From positions 53,140,878 to 53,204,877 of the forward strand of contig NC_083878.1 of NCBI RefSeq assembly GCF_032452875.1: a stretch of DNA of 64,000 nucleotides. Reading direction: 5' to 3'. Shown here piece after piece: positions 10,796 to 22,070 of the stretch. Made by a program: the position numbers and the translations under genes. Numbering within the stretch: position 1 is the stretch's first letter; the number at the start of each line of letters is the position of its first letter. Below the pieces are notes generated by a model. The model was not told the DNA's origin and did no database searches. It was given only the letters and a program-made list of their open reading frames with translations. This stretch comes from Bos javanicus. Its lineage: Eukaryota > Chordata > Mammalia > Artiodactyla > Bovidae.

Positions 10796-12115
10796 GTTCA
10801 GTCACTCAGTCATGTCCGACTCTTTGAGACCTCACGGACTGCAGCACACCAGGCCTCCCTGTCTATCACCAACTCCTGGAGGTTACCTAAACTCATGTCC
10901 ATTGAATCATTGATGCCATCCGAACATCTCATCCTCTGTCATCCCCATCTTTAAACGCCTTCAATCTTTCCCAGCATCAGGGTCTTTTCCAATGAGTCAG
11001 CTCTTTGCATCAGATGGCCAAAGTATTGGAGTTTCAGCTTGAACATCAGTCCTTCCAATGAACATCCAGGACTGATCTCCTTTAGGATGGACTGGTTGGA
11101 TCTCCTTGCAGTCCAATGGACTCTCAAGAGTCTTCTCCAATACCACAGGTCGAAAGTATCAATTATTCAGTGCTCAGCTTTCTTTATAGTCCAACTCTCA
11201 CATCCATGCATGACTACTGGAAAAACCATAGCCTTGACTAGACAGACCTTTGTTGGCAAAGTAATGTCTCTGAATTTTAGCTTGCTAGGCTAGTCATAAC
11301 TTTCCTTCCAAGGAGTAAGCATCTTTTAATTCATGGCTGTAGTTACCATCTGCAGTGATTTTGGAGCCCCCCCAAAAAATGTCTGCCACTGTTTCCACAT
11401 CTATTTGCCATGAAGTGATGGGACTGGATGCCATGGTCTTAGTTTTCTGAATGTTGAGCTTTAAGCCAACTTTTTCACTCTCCTCTTTCACTTTCATCAA
11501 GAGGTTCTTTAGTTCTTCTTCACTTTCTGCCATAAGGGTGGTGTCATCTGCAGATCTGAAGTTATTGATATTTCTCCTGGCAATCTTGATTCCAGCCTGT
11601 GCTTCATCCAGCCCAGCCTTTCTCATGATGTACCCTGCATATAAGTTAAATTAACAGGGTGACAATATACAGCCTGACGTACTCCTTTTCCTATTTGGAA
11701 CCAGTCTGTTGTTCCATGTCCATTTCTAACTGTTGCTTCCTGATCTGCATGCAGATTTCTCATGCGGCAGGTAAGGTGGTCTGGTATTCCCATCTCTTTC
11801 AGAATTCTCCACTGTTTGTTTTGATCCACACAGTCAAAGGCATTAGCATAGTCAATAAAGCAGAAATAGATGTGTTTTCTGGAACTCTTGCTTTTGTGAT
11901 GATCCAGCAGAAGCTGGCAATTTGATCTCTGGTTCCTCTGCCTTTTCTAAAACCAGTTTGAACATCTGGATGTTCTTGGTTCACATATTGTTGAAGTCTG
12001 GCTTGGAGAATTTTGAACATTACTTTACTAGCGTGTGATGAGTGCAATTGTGCGGTAGTTTGAGCATTCTTTGGCACTGCATTTCCTAGAGATTGGAAAA
12101 TAAAAACTGTATTGA
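10796..12115 (-). pseudogene. BovB LINE, 3' 1.3 kb with broken RT
   Basis: Antisense BovB from the 3' end (cagtcactcagtcatgtcc) up to the middle of the RT domain. Translated pieces on the minus strand include 11294-11626 (MRKAGLDEAQAG) and 11623-11829 (DQNKQWRILKEMGIPDHLTC). The catalytic box reads FRSADD where other copies have LRYADD, so the aromatic residue of the YADD motif is lost, and frames shift between pieces. Older than the 9-kb copy judging from substitutions. Confidence 0.93.
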
Positions 12116-12566
12116 AGAAAGAGCAGAAAGAACACCTCAAGGGAGAGGTGGGACTGACACTGGAATGATGAAGTATGAAGATTTTCAAGAAAGGGCTTTT
12201 ATGTATTGATCTAGGTGGGTGTGGACTGACAGTATTGATTGACATGTACAAGTTACATAGCAACCAGCTCTATTGAACATATCTTTCCCATAATTCAGTC
12301 TGTTATAATCATATATATGTATAGAATATTTATGAACCCTTAAGGGGCTCCTGGCTGCCTAAGGGAACTTGAGGACAACAGCTGTGCCTCAAGGGTGCGT
12401 GTGGCATGTGCCAGAGTTGGAGAAGTCCCTGTGGTTAGTGTGTATTGGCTATTGACTAGAGTGCAGGTGTTGAATTTGAAAAGTCTTTGTTATTATTTTG
12501 TAGCATATCTATGAGCTCTCCTGGGATGCACTGGGGTATGTTTGGGTGGAGTTTAGAGATCAGCTT
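12116..12566. other. Unassigned interval
   Basis: About 450 bp. No gene or repeat recognised. It includes the left TSD of the following SINE. Confidence 0.4.
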
Positions 12567-12846
12567 CGGAGAAGGCAATTGCACCCCACTCTTGCCTGGA
12601 AAATCCCATGGGCAGAGGAGCCTGGTAGGCTGCAGTCCATGGTGTCGCAAAGAGTCAGACACTACTGAGCGACTTCACTTTCACTTTTCACTTTCATGCA
12701 TTGGAGAAGGAAATGGCAACACACTCCAGTGTTCTTGCCTGGAGAATCCCAGGGATAGGGGAGACTGGTAGGCTGCCATCTATGGGGTCGCACAGAGTCG
12801 GACACAACTGAAGCGACTTAGCAGCAGCGGCAGCAGCAGCAGCAGC
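12567..12846 (+). mobile_element. BOV-A2 dimeric SINE with 12-bp TSD
   Basis: Two BovA monomers with a tcacttttcactttcatgc linker and a CAG-repeat tail (about 12820-12846). Perfect direct repeats agagatcagctt lie at 12555-12566 and 12847-12858. The second monomer ends gtcggacacaactgaagcg. Confidence 0.97.
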
Positions 12847-12966
12847 AGAGATCAGCTTGAACCATTTTTAGCTAGGCCACCCTCATTGCTCATGCCTAAC
12901 TTCCTACCTAACAGCAGTGGTGGAGGCATTAAAATGAGAGTTCATCTTTGTCTTTAAGCTCGTAGA

Positions 12967-13165
12967 GGGACTTCCCTGGAGATCTTCTGGTTAAGACTTC
13001 TCCTTCCAGTGAGGGGATGTAGTTTCAATCCCTGGTTGGGGAGTTAAGATCCATGTGTCTCACAGACAAAAACCAAGAAAACAAAATATAAAACAGAAGC
13101 AGTATTGTAACAAATTCATTAAATATTTTTAAAATGGTCTACATTTTTTAAAAAATCTAAAAAAA
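12967..13165 (+). mobile_element. CHR-2-like SINE with A-rich tail
   Basis: agggacttccctggagatc, gttaagacttctccttccag, caatccctggttggggag and aagatccatgtg, then aaacagaagcagtattgtaac and aatggtctacatttttt. The tail words recur in full-length members of this artiodactyl SINE group. Confidence 0.8.
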
Positions 13166-13369
13166 ATTTAAAATCTCAGAGAGTAAGAGAGTCCAGTGTT
13201 TCAGTTCATATGAAAATTAGTCACAGAGAGAAAATAACTTTACACAAAAAAACCAAAGAGATTTTTAAAAATCTTAATTATAAAATATTTATTCCCTTTC
13301 TCTAATTTTTAATCAATCCCCATCACAATAGAAAGAAAATGAAATGCTAGTCCTTAATGAAAATCTTGA

Positions 13370-13540
13370 GTCTACAAGACTCTGTTATCTGGTCCTTGGC
13401 TCTTTTTCTGACCTCACTTCCTACCCACTCCACTTTTCAAATTCAATTTTATCCACATTGACTGTCTTGATAATTCTTGAATAAAATAAGTACATTCCAG
13501 GCTTTGCAAGTTTTGCTTACTGTTTTCTGCTACTATATTG
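13370..13540 (+). mobile_element. L2 LINE 3' UTR fragment
   Basis: agactctgttatctggtcc, ttctgacctcacttcctac, ccactccacttttcaaattc, acattgactgtcttgataattc and gctttgcaagttttgcttac follow the order of the L2 3' UTR consensus (gatctggcccctgcctac, ctctgacctcatctcctac ... ctcagggcctttgcactgg). Strongly decayed. Confidence 0.55.
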
Positions 13541-13708
13541 CCTCATAGATTCTTGTGGCTGGCTTCTGAAGGACCTGATCTACAGAAGGCATTATCACTA
13601 ACAACAATAACAAATAGCAGAATATTTTCTGCTAACACAGCCTCCTATAAGCTAGTATTGCACTTGAACATAGACACTCTCCAATGGACATGTGCTCACC
13701 TTAATCAC

Positions 13709-13795
13709 CATGGCTCAGCTGGTGGGAAGATCCCCTGGAGAAGGGAAAGGCTACCCAATCCAGTATTCTGGCCTAGAGAATTTCATGGACTGAAA
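13709..13795 (+). mobile_element. Bov-tA SINE with internal deletion
   Basis: The head word catggctcagctggt runs straight into gggaagatcccctggagaag, skipping the normal B-box part of the tRNA-like head (about 50 bp). It continues with a BovA start (ctacccaatccagtattctg) and stops at tttcatggactg. The Pol III promoter is therefore broken. Confidence 0.8.
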
Positions 13796-13856
13796 CATGG
13801 ATGGTTACTGAAACTGAATGGTTACAATGTGCTCTTTACATTTTACAGTCATTTAA

Positions 13857-14531
13857 AACAAAGATCATGGCATCTGGTCCCATCACTTCATGGGAAATAC
13901 ATGGGGAAACAGTGGAAACAGTGTCAGACTTTATTTTTGGGGCTTCAAAATCACTGCAGATGGTGACTGCAGCCATGAAATTAAAAGACACTTATTCCTT
14001 GGAAGGAAACTTATGACCAACCTAAATAGCATATTCAAAAGCAGAGACATTACTTTGCCAACAAAGGTTTTCCAGTCAAGGCTATGGTTTTTCCTGTGGT
14101 CATGTATGGATGTGAGAATTGGACTGTGAAGAAGGCTGAGCACCGAAGAATTGATGCTTTTGAATTGTGATGTTGGAGAAGACTCTTGAGAGTCCCTTGG
14201 ACTGCAAGGAGATCCAACCAGTCCATTCTAAAGGAGATCAGCCCTGGGGTTTCTTTGGAAGGAATGATGCTAAAGCTGAAATTCCAGTACTTTGGCCACC
14301 TCATGCGATGAGTTGACTCATTGGAAAAGACTCTGATGCTGGGAGGGATTGGGGGCAGGAGGAGAAGGGGACGACAGAGGATGAGATGGCTGGATGGCAT
14401 CACTGACTCGATGGACGTGAGTCTGAGTGAACTCCGGGAGTTGGTGATGGACAGGGAGGCCTGGCGTGCTGCGATTCATGGGGTTGCAAAGAGTCGGACA
14501 CAACTGAGTGACTGAACTGAACTGAACTGAA
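13857..14531 (+). pseudogene. BovB LINE 3' fragment with frameshifted RT C-terminus
   Basis: Starts at caaagatcatggcatctgg (RT thumb side, IMASGP) and runs to a perfect ctgaa-repeat 3' end. Coding similarity is spread over frames (13801-14016 and 13890-14129), with a 1-base loss near 13940 and a Trp to stop change (tgg to tga) near 14167. The 3' 200 bp is very close to the copies at 9.8 kb and 56.6 kb, so it is fairly young. Confidence 0.93.
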
Positions 14532-14584
14532 CAGGACTCTTTACAGGGCCAGTTCTGTAGTGAACTCAGTCTTCATATTTCTGT

Positions 14585-14785
14585 GGATTTAGGTGTATAA
14601 TCTCCTTTGACCCTCATGCAGTCCTTAGAAGATGGTGATCCTCCTTGTAGTAGATGACAATACAGACGTTAACATACCTTGAACTTGTACCGATTATCCT
14701 ATAAGGAAGGAGTAAAACCAAGAATGAGACAAAATTAAGATTAAAATCCAAAACACTGTGCTCTTACTACTATATTATAATCTGG
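14585..14785 (+). mobile_element. MIR SINE
   Basis: taatctcctttgaccctcatg, gtagatgacaatacag, accaagaatgagacaaaatt, aaaatccaaaacactgtgctcttactactatat follow the MIR order (tttaatcctcacaac ... attttacagatgag ... gtgctcttaaccactatgc). About 200 bp, old and mammal-wide. Confidence 0.65.
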
Positions 14786-14913
14786 CAAAATTAAGTGTCT
14801 GAAGGGTTAGTAAATGTTATAGGGTATCATTAGCAAAATGTTGTAAAATTAGTATGATGCTGTGGGCAAAACTTACTGTGGGTGTATTTGGAGTTCATCT
14901 TGACATTTTATCT

Positions 14914-15324
14914 TTAAGGCTGCATAAAGTAGTAGCATGCAGCTACCAAGGAATGTGAACTGTGAAGCTGCACAGGGCTTTCATAGCAATTATTCTTTGT
15001 CTGAATTGTTTGTTCCTGTTCAGATTCTATTTCTGAATGTGTCCTTATAATATATTTTGATTCCACTTTCTCATTTTTATACCCTGATTCTTCTCTAGAC
15101 ACAGAAGTATATTTAAGTATTGGATTTCCATATGTTAATGCTGTTTTCCTAGGAAGACTCAATTCAAACAAGTTGATTAACTCCTTGCACAAAAATGTAT
15201 ATAATAAATAAATAAAAATGTAACTGACAATATTAATATCAATTGAAGAAATATCTTCTATCAAAGACAGCCCCTCTGGATCCATTTTTGTGACTGCCTT
15301 TTGCATTGACCAGGCCAACAGCAT
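14914..15324 (-). other. Unrecognised 136-codon open frame
   Basis: The longest open frame in the window that no TE I recognise explains. It opens MLLAWSMQKAVTKMDPEG, has one hydrophobic stretch (VSYIFIYLLYTFLCKELI, about residues 34-51) and an acidic, glutamine-rich second half, and ends before a TAA. Just upstream on the minus strand lies a pyrimidine-rich ctctttaccttccag that resembles a 3' splice site. I do not recognise the protein, and the high A+T makes a chance frame plausible, so I do not call a gene. Neighbours are MIR on one side and a T-run (15390-15412) on the other. Confidence 0.15.
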
Positions 15325-15589
15325 GGAGCTGGAAGGTAAAGAGGTGGCCTACACCCTCCAATTTATTAGAAAATTAGCTTTCCATTGACACTCTGCTTTT
15401 TTTTTTTTTTTTTACCCATAGCTAAAATACACTGTCATCACTCTGTCAGTAGATTAAAATGCCTTCATTCAGTAGAATGACTTTCAAGAAAACTATAAGG
15501 CTGATGCTGAACATGGGTAAAATATAAGCGTATATGGAAGATAGGATCTGACAACATCTTTCCTCACCAATTTATCACTCATTTTAAAA

Positions 15590-15668
15590 CATGTATACCT
15601 GTGGCAGATTCATTTTGATATATGGCAAAACCAATACAATATTGTAAAGTTAAATAAAATAAAATTTT
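15590..15668 (+). mobile_element. Ruminant L1 3' end
   Basis: atgtatacctgtggcagattc, tttgatatatggcaaaacc, aatacaatattgtaaag, then an A-rich tail: the extreme 3' end of the ruminant L1, about 80 bp, 5'-truncated. Confidence 0.85.
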
Positions 15669-16121
15669 AGAAAATTTCTTCATAAATTTGAGAGTATAAT
15701 AAATATTTACATCTGAAATTTAAAAAAAGTCCTTTGAGGATAAAGCATTATCTTTTCAGAAAGAGAGGAAGAAGAGCTAAGCAGGTGTTCATTTATTTCA
15801 TTCAAGATTTTTAGGAGGAAAATTGCGAGTGAACAGAGTGTTAGGGTTCATATGACTGAATTGGTGAATTGAAATCAAAGAGCTCAGGGCATAAGTAGCT
15901 TTGTGGTTCCAGAAAAAAATACTAACTCACGATTCTTAAATAGTATGAACTTCAAAGGGTATTAATTACAAATCATATATATGATAAATAGAACATGATA
16001 GGTTGTAACATGATACGGAATTTGAAATAAAAGGATACATCAAGAAAAATGAGTCATTTTTTTTACTATTATTATTTTTAAAAAATCAATAAGCTAGCAA
16101 AAACTTGATAAGGCAGATGCA
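15669..16121. other. Unassigned interval
   Basis: About 450 bp of AT-rich sequence with a TTTTT/ATTATT stretch near 16060-16080. No gene or repeat recognised. Confidence 0.4.
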
Positions 16122-16132
16122 TTAAAAGCTAG

Positions 16133-16442
16133 GGGCTTCCCTAATGGCTCAGTTGGTAAAAAATCTGCCTGCAATGCAGGAGACCAAGGCTTGATTCTTG
16201 AGTCAGGAAGATCTGCTGGAGAAGGGATAGGTTACCCATTCCAGTATTCTTGGGCTTCATTTATGGCTTAGCTGGTAAAGAATCCATCTGCAATGCAGGA
16301 GACCTGGGTTCGGTCCCTGGGTTGGGAAGATCCCCTGGAGAAGGAAAAGGCTACCCACTCCAGTATTCTGGCCTGGAGATTTCCATGGACTGTATAGTCC
16401 ATGGGGTCACAAAGAGTTGGACACGACTGAGCAACTTTCACC
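16133..16442 (+). mobile_element. Tandem Bov-tA SINE (two tRNA-like heads)
   Basis: A composite of 310 bp: tRNA-like head and short BovA start (ending ccagtattcttgggcttc), then a second complete head and full BovA body ending gacacgactgagcaactttc. Direct repeats ttaaaagctag (16122-16132) and ttaaaaactag (16443-16453, one mismatch) flank the whole unit, so the dimer inserted as one piece. The same architecture occurs at 46784-47089 and 60397-60705. Confidence 0.93.
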
Positions 16443-16512
16443 TTAAAAACTAGAAAAGTAGATGGCATTGTGGTGGTTAGCTTTATCTGTTAACCTGGCT
16501 AGGCTATTGCAT

Positions 16513-16960
16513 TAGGTTCCCAGGATTGCTGTAACAAACTAACACAAATTGTGTGATTGAAAGCAGTGTAGATTTATTATCTCATTGTTATGGAAGCAAA
16601 ATATTCAAATTCAAGGTGTCAGAAAAGTATTGTTCACTCTAAAACCTGAATGGGAGGATCTCTTCCAGCTTCTGGCAGCCCAGGCATTTGGCAATAAGCA
16701 TAAATCCAATCCCTGTCTCCATCCTCACGTAACAATCTTTACTCTGTGTCTCTGTGTACCTCTAGCTTCGTGTCTAAATTTCCCCTCTTCTATAACAATG
16801 ACAGTCATGTTTGATTTAGGGCCCACCCTAACCCATTCCTAATCCATTATGGGTTTATAATAAATTGATTATGTATGTAAAAGACTATTTTCAAATAAGA
16901 TCACATTCACAGATTCTGAGAGGACTTGAAATTTGGAGAGACGTGAGCACAGTAACCTTG
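16513..16960 (-). mobile_element. Old LTR-type repeat (MaLR/ERVL-like), antisense
   Basis: ggattgctgtaacaaactaac, gtagatttattatctcattg, gatctcttccagcttctgg, cattggcaat-like word, ctctgtgtctctgtgtacctc, tttagggcccaccctaac, aaataagatcacattcac. This word order occurs three times in the window (also 44135-44483 and 46700-47690). MaLR-like is my best but tentative assignment. Confidence 0.5.
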
Positions 16961-17062
16961 TAGAGTTACAGTACTCAGGGATTTTATCAAATGTGAATCT
17001 AGGTACTACATTAAAATGTTTTATGGATATGATTAACATTTATCATCATTGAATGATAAATG

Positions 17063-17100
17063 TTTTATCATTGAAAAAAGCTTTTATCATTGAAAAAATC
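17063..17100. repeat. Short tandem duplication, 19 bp x 2
   Basis: ttttatcattgaaaaaagc is followed directly by ttttatcattgaaaaaatc and a partial third unit, next to a small palindrome (tttatcatcattgaatgataaa). A local slippage product inside the ancient repeat. Confidence 0.9.
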
Positions 17101-17305
17101 TTTTCAATAAAGTCAGTTACCTTCCACATTGTGTGGGCCTCATTCTATCAATTGAAATCTTATTAACACCAAGCAAAAGCTGAGGTTTCTACAGAAAAAA
17201 AAAAAAAATCTGTCTCAATACTGCATCAGCAAATCCTATGTGAGGGACACAGAAAAGGGGATATTATACGTATTATGCATTATATGTGTTAGTAATATAC
17301 AATAT

Positions 17306-17520
17306 GGGGCATCTCAGGTGGCACAAGTGGTAAAGAATCCCCCTGCCAGTGCAGAAGACATAAAAAACATGGGTTTGATCCCTGGGTTGGAAAGATCGCT
17401 TGGAGAAAAGCATGGCAACCCACTTCAGTAATCTTGCCTGGAGAATCCCATGGACAGAGGAGCCTTGCCGGGTACAGTCCCTAAGTGACAGAGTCAGACA
17501 CCACTGAAGCAACTTAGCAC
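17306..17520 (+). mobile_element. Bov-tA SINE with 7-bp TSD
   Basis: gcatctcaggtggcacaag head, ggtttgatccctgggttgg B-box, BovA body ending accactgaagcaacttagc. Direct repeats acaatat at 17299-17305 and 17521-17527. It splits the older repeat described above. Confidence 0.92.
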
Positions 17521-18192
17521 ACAATATATAATATACATCTGTATATACATCCAATATGTATATAATGGAATATACAAGTACTATATACACATTTCATATG
17601 TTATACATGTATATGTGTAAAAATATATATATAAAGAAATATATATTTATTGATTCCCATTGTTTCTTTTTCTCTGGAAAACTCTGACTAATGCAAGGAC
17701 ATAGACAAAAAGGAAGAAACAGGAGTATTTAAGAGAAACAAGAATAGGATCTTAAATTTAGACCACTGAGGATTTTTAACTAGGATTGTACTCTGTATTT
17801 TTTTTTAAATAAAGTTTTATTTGCCTTCACTTATGCTTTCTTTGACCTCTTTCTTCAAATAGAACTGAGTTTTACTTTCCTTCTCTTTAGAGAACTCTTT
17901 TTAAACATCTTTTGCAAGACATGTCTACTGACAGTGAATTTCCTCAATTTTTGCATATCTGATAAAATATTTCTCTTTAAGTTTTGAGAGATAATATCAC
18001 ATACAGAATTTTGGACTGGTGACTATTTCTTTCTTCCCATATTTTAACTATTTGACTCCACTTTCTTTTTGCTTGTGTGCAGAAGTCAGATGTAATTCTT
18101 ATCTGTGTTTCTCTTTAGATAAAGCATTTTTCCATCTGATTTCTTTCAGGACTTTCATTTTTTTTTATCTTTAATATCCTGTAAAATTTATA

Positions 18193-18320
18193 TGGGCTTC
18201 CCAGGTGGCACTATTGGTAAAGAACCCTCCTGCCAATTCAGGAGATGTGAGAGATACAGGTTTCACCCCTTGGTTGGGAAGATTCCCTGGAGTAGGAAAT
18301 AGCAATCCACTCCAGTATTC
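18193..18320 (+). mobile_element. Bov-tA SINE, 3'-truncated
   Basis: gggcttcccaggtggcac head, gtttcaccccttggttggg, and then the BovA start up to ccactccagtattc, where it ends abruptly about 80 bp early. It lies inside the ancient L1. Confidence 0.88.
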
Positions 18321-18799
18321 AATATACTTAGGTATAGCTTTTCTGGCACTGTCAGCTTCCTGGATCTGTGATATGGTGTCTGACATTAAATTGGGAAATT
18401 TCTCAGTCACTGTCTATTGCTTCAAATATTTTTTTATTTTCTGTTCTCTTTCTTCCCTTTCTGGTAGTCTCATAACACATGTCATACTTCTTGTAGTTGC
18501 CTTGTAGTGCTTAACTATTCTGTTCTTTTCTTTCTTTCTTTTTTTTGCATATATTTTGTTTCAGCTTTGAAAGTTTTTGCTGAAGTATGCTGATGCTCAG
18601 AGATTCTTTCTGCATTCATGTTCAATCTACTAATCAACCCATTAGATATTCCCTCTCATTTCTGTCACAGTGTTTTTGATCTCTATCATTTCTTTTCAGT
18701 TTTTTTTTTTTTTGTAAGAATTGCCATTGCTCTGCTTACATGGTTCAACCATTCTTACATGTTGTCTATTTTATCCAAGAAATATCAACATATTAGTCG

Positions 18800-18921
18800 T
18801 GTTAGCCATGCTGTGCGACAGGTGGAATCTTAGCTACCAGACCAGAGACCAGAGATGGAATCTGTGCCCCCTGTAGTGGAAGCTCAAAGTCTTAACCACT
18901 GGATAGCCAGGGAAGTCCCTA
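18800..18921 (-). mobile_element. CHR-2-like SINE (antisense)
   Basis: gtggaatcttagctaccaga, gatggaatctgtgccccctg, tagtggaagctcaaagtc, ttaaccactggatagccagg, gaagtccct: the reverse complement of the CHR-2 type head. Inserted in the ancient L1. Confidence 0.82.
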
Positions 18922-19890
18922 GTCATAATTTTAAATTCTTGGTTTGATAATGCCAATAACCCTGATGTGTTTGGTATTGATGCTTGTTTTGCCTCTACAA
19001 ATTGCATTTTTGTTTTTGTGGGTTTTGTTTGTCTGTCTGTTTTTGCCTTTTAGAATGCCTTTTAATTTTTCTTGGTAGCCAGATATGTACTGAATGAAAA
19101 GAATAGCCATAAATAGGCCTTCAGTAATGTTTTGAGGTGTGTAGGGATGTAGGCATGGGAAAGCATTCCATAGTTCGGACCAAGTTTGTTTTTACAGAAT
19201 CTGTGCCACTGGACTATGAGCTTCTCCAGTATTTCTCAATATTTTTCTGCCCTCTTAGATGAGACAGAATAGAAAGCATTTACTGGAGTTGGCTATTTAC
19301 TTTCTCCCAAGTGGAATGCTAGAGGAGGCTAAAAGTTGGATATAACCCTCCCCTCGCCCCCTCAGGTCATTTAGGTTTATATAATACTCCAGTAAGTTAG
19401 GCTCTGTTCAACTATTAATAGTTTCTCTTAAGGGAAATATTTGTTAAGAAAAACTGCTCTACTGAATTTCAAAAGTTCTCCTTTGCATTTTCAGAAGCAT
19501 GAGGGGATTTTTGTTTTCTGATATTTACTGTGTAAACTTGATCAAGTCTAAATATATTGTTGGGGTGGGGGCGGTTCCCTGATGGCTGGGTTTTCCTGAA
19601 GTTTTAATCTCAAAATTTTTCATTTTAAGCCTCCAGCAGTTTGTCGATTATAGCTTACGTTTTCTTTCCCTGGTTCTTATTCCCAGGGCTATTTCTACTC
19701 CTGATTCTCTGCTCTGAAAAACCCTTGCTCTCTGCATTCACCTATCAATCTCCCCAATATAAGGGGCATGGATTTGCCCTGAGTCCTCCCCTCTTCTATG
19801 GACTAAAGAGTAGTTGTTGATTTTCCAGTCTGTTCAGCTTTTTGCTTATTGTTATACAGTGGTAACTTCCAAACTCCTTACAGATGTAAG

Positions 19891-22064
19891 GACTACAAAA
19901 ACAGAATTTTATTTGCTTCCCACCCTTCCCCCAAGGTATTACCTCTGTTTTCCAGTTTGGGTTAATTTTATATTATTTTATTAAGTCCTTTGTATCTATC
20001 ATCTACATATCCACTTTATAATTTATCATATGCCAATAGTAATTATGCTATTTTTAGTCCCATATAGTTTCCTCATAGTTTGTTGCCCCAGGCAAGGTGT
20101 ATCAAGGTGCAGGCATTGCAACACTGCAGCAAAGGTTTCCATCCTGTCTCAATATTAGAATGCATCTTGGAGCAAGGTTAAATGACTCTTGATGAAGAAG
20201 AGTGACACAGTCCCCTGACAAATACCCCTAGGCTGCTCACGTGTCTCTAAGTGGGGTAGAAAAGCCTCAAGCCCGCTGAGGTTAAGAAGCTTCCCAGACT
20301 GAGCCACTTTTGATAATGATGCCACTTTGCTGTTTCTACCAGTTACCAAACTTGCCGTGATTGACTCCCCTTTTCTTCTTGCTTGTCCTGATTTTTCTGA
20401 GGACAGGAGAAACATCTAAAAGTCTTCCTTCCCCAAGCCACTTGCTGTAGCTGCAGCTCTTGTAGTGGTTCTGTTTAGCCACCTCAGTTCACTTGTGAAA
20501 AAGGGGAGTCTCAGGCTTGGCCAAGAATGAAAGTGCTTCCCCTGTCTGCTTATTTTTGAAAGGCTTTCAATCTATTTCTCTTACCTGGTGTTAATCTCAT
20601 CTAATGCTTTCAGGGGGCATTCCATTCAATCCATGGCAAGGAATGAATGTACCTGTGTTACTTTTCTATTGCTTGGTTTAAAGTCAGGAAATGTTGGGTC
20701 TGAGTGGCCATCCTCTATTCGGTGAGGTGGATACAAGATACCTTCTCAGGGTCCCAAATCAGTTCTCCTTCTAATCACATTTCAAGGTTTTTCCTCAGTT
20801 GTCAAGTTCTCCATTCTCAGGGCTTATACATGCATTAATGGGAAGAGATATAGAGAAATGGGTCTATGCCACATTTCCTGGACTAAAAGTCATCAGTGGA
20901 ATTCTTTCTGAAGTGTAAATATGATGGTTCTTAACAATTTTATTGAATGAAAATCTCAAGACACAGTTTGCAAATCTAAATATTTAAGAAAATCCCTAGT
21001 GATTCTGATCAGGAAATAAAGTAACTATGCAGATAAAGTGCAAAATTTGACACATGTAATTTCTAAAGATGGCATCATTATCTAACCTGAATTATTTTTA
21101 AAATATGTTGCATTTTGGTAAATTTGACTTGCTCATGTAGTTTTTGCTACAGGCTTTAAAGAAAAAAAACATGCCAATAGTAATTATGCTATTCCCAGTA
21201 ATTTATTAATTCCTTAGAGCTAGATATTTCTAAATGTATCCCTATAAATTTCAAAGCAATTAAGCTTTGGTGATAAGATGTCCCACTGAGGTTAGTTTCA
21301 TTAAATAATGGCTGAAAAGGGAAGAGCATGAACAAACTTTAGATTTAAATTATCAAGTTAGCAGAACCAGACTTGAGATTTAACCAGGTTCTTTATAGAA
21401 GGCTGTGAAGACATTTTATCTTGATTATGAGTAATAAATTAACAGAACTATGGTCCTGAGCTTAATGGAGATAACCAAAAGCTGTGTAATTTGTCTCCTT
21501 AGGGAATTTCTCTGGTCTGATATGGTGAGTTTTTTGCTAATTTTTAGATGCTAAAATTAACATGGAAACATATCTCAATGCCTTGTATCCTTGATTAATA
21601 AGAATTTTAAGGTATTATAATTACTCTGAAAGAATTCAGAATTGTACTCATTTTTGCCCGTGCTTTTATTCTGCATGCCTGCATATTTCATTGGGAATAA
21701 AATAAAAATCAGTTCTCTTCTTTTTCTAACAAAAGAATATTTTGTAGGAAGTAGCAATAATTGCCCTCTAAGAAAATGAAGGGGGAATAAAGCTTTAATT
21801 CAGATGAAGAAATAGTAACCTGCTTGTTATTTTCTATTCCATTCCTCAGTATGGTTTTCTTAATTGTAGATACGATCACCATGTAAACATTCAGAGACCA
21901 GCACCCCTTTTCTCATCCCTCTTGATTTTCTCTTGTTTTCAAAGTTAAGTGATAACAGAATTTTTTACATTAATTACATTAATAAAACTTACTTTTTATA
22001 AAATAGTAAATCATCCCTCTTCCATCAAAAATTTCAATGTAGATTATGGGGCAATTTTTTAAAG
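19891..22064. other. Unassigned interval, 2.2 kb
   Basis: No repeat family, RNA gene or credible coding frame recognised. A minus-strand frame at 20155-20415 (86 codons) has no motif. This is the largest stretch of the window I cannot explain, and a reasonable place for unique sequence or an exon too short for me to see. Confidence 0.45.
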
Positions 22065-22070
22065 ACATAT

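Larger units (their letters stand above)
16471..17696 (+). mobile_element. Ancient mammalian repeat split by two insertions
   Basis: Three collinear blocks match one old repeat: 16471-16512 (ggttagctttatctgttaac, ctggctaggct), about 16975-17235 (tgattaacatttatc, gtgtgggcctcattctatc, aaaagctgaggtttctac) and about 17521-17696 (tggttctg-type end: cattgtttctttttctctgg, aaaactctgactaatgcaag). The gaps are filled by an old LTR-like repeat and a Bov-tA. I recognise the consensus word order but cannot name the family with confidence. Confidence 0.5.
17830..19890 (-). mobile_element. Ancient L1, ORF1 and 5' UTR region (antisense)
   Basis: A long T-rich block whose word order matches antisense mammalian L1: cttttgcaagacatgtctac ... 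cagaattttggactgg (ORF1 C-terminus), then 18340-18790 ggatctgtg, gggaaatttctcag, tgcttcaaatattttttta (ORF1 coiled-coil side), then 18960-19890 with the 5' UTR-like end (ccagtctgttcagctttttg, gtggtaacttccaaactcc). No frame survives. Two SINEs have inserted. Confidence 0.55.

Noticed and set aside
20155..20415. 86-codon minus-strand frame as an exon
   Set aside because: No motif, no splice-site pair I would trust, and the interval may be very old repeat.
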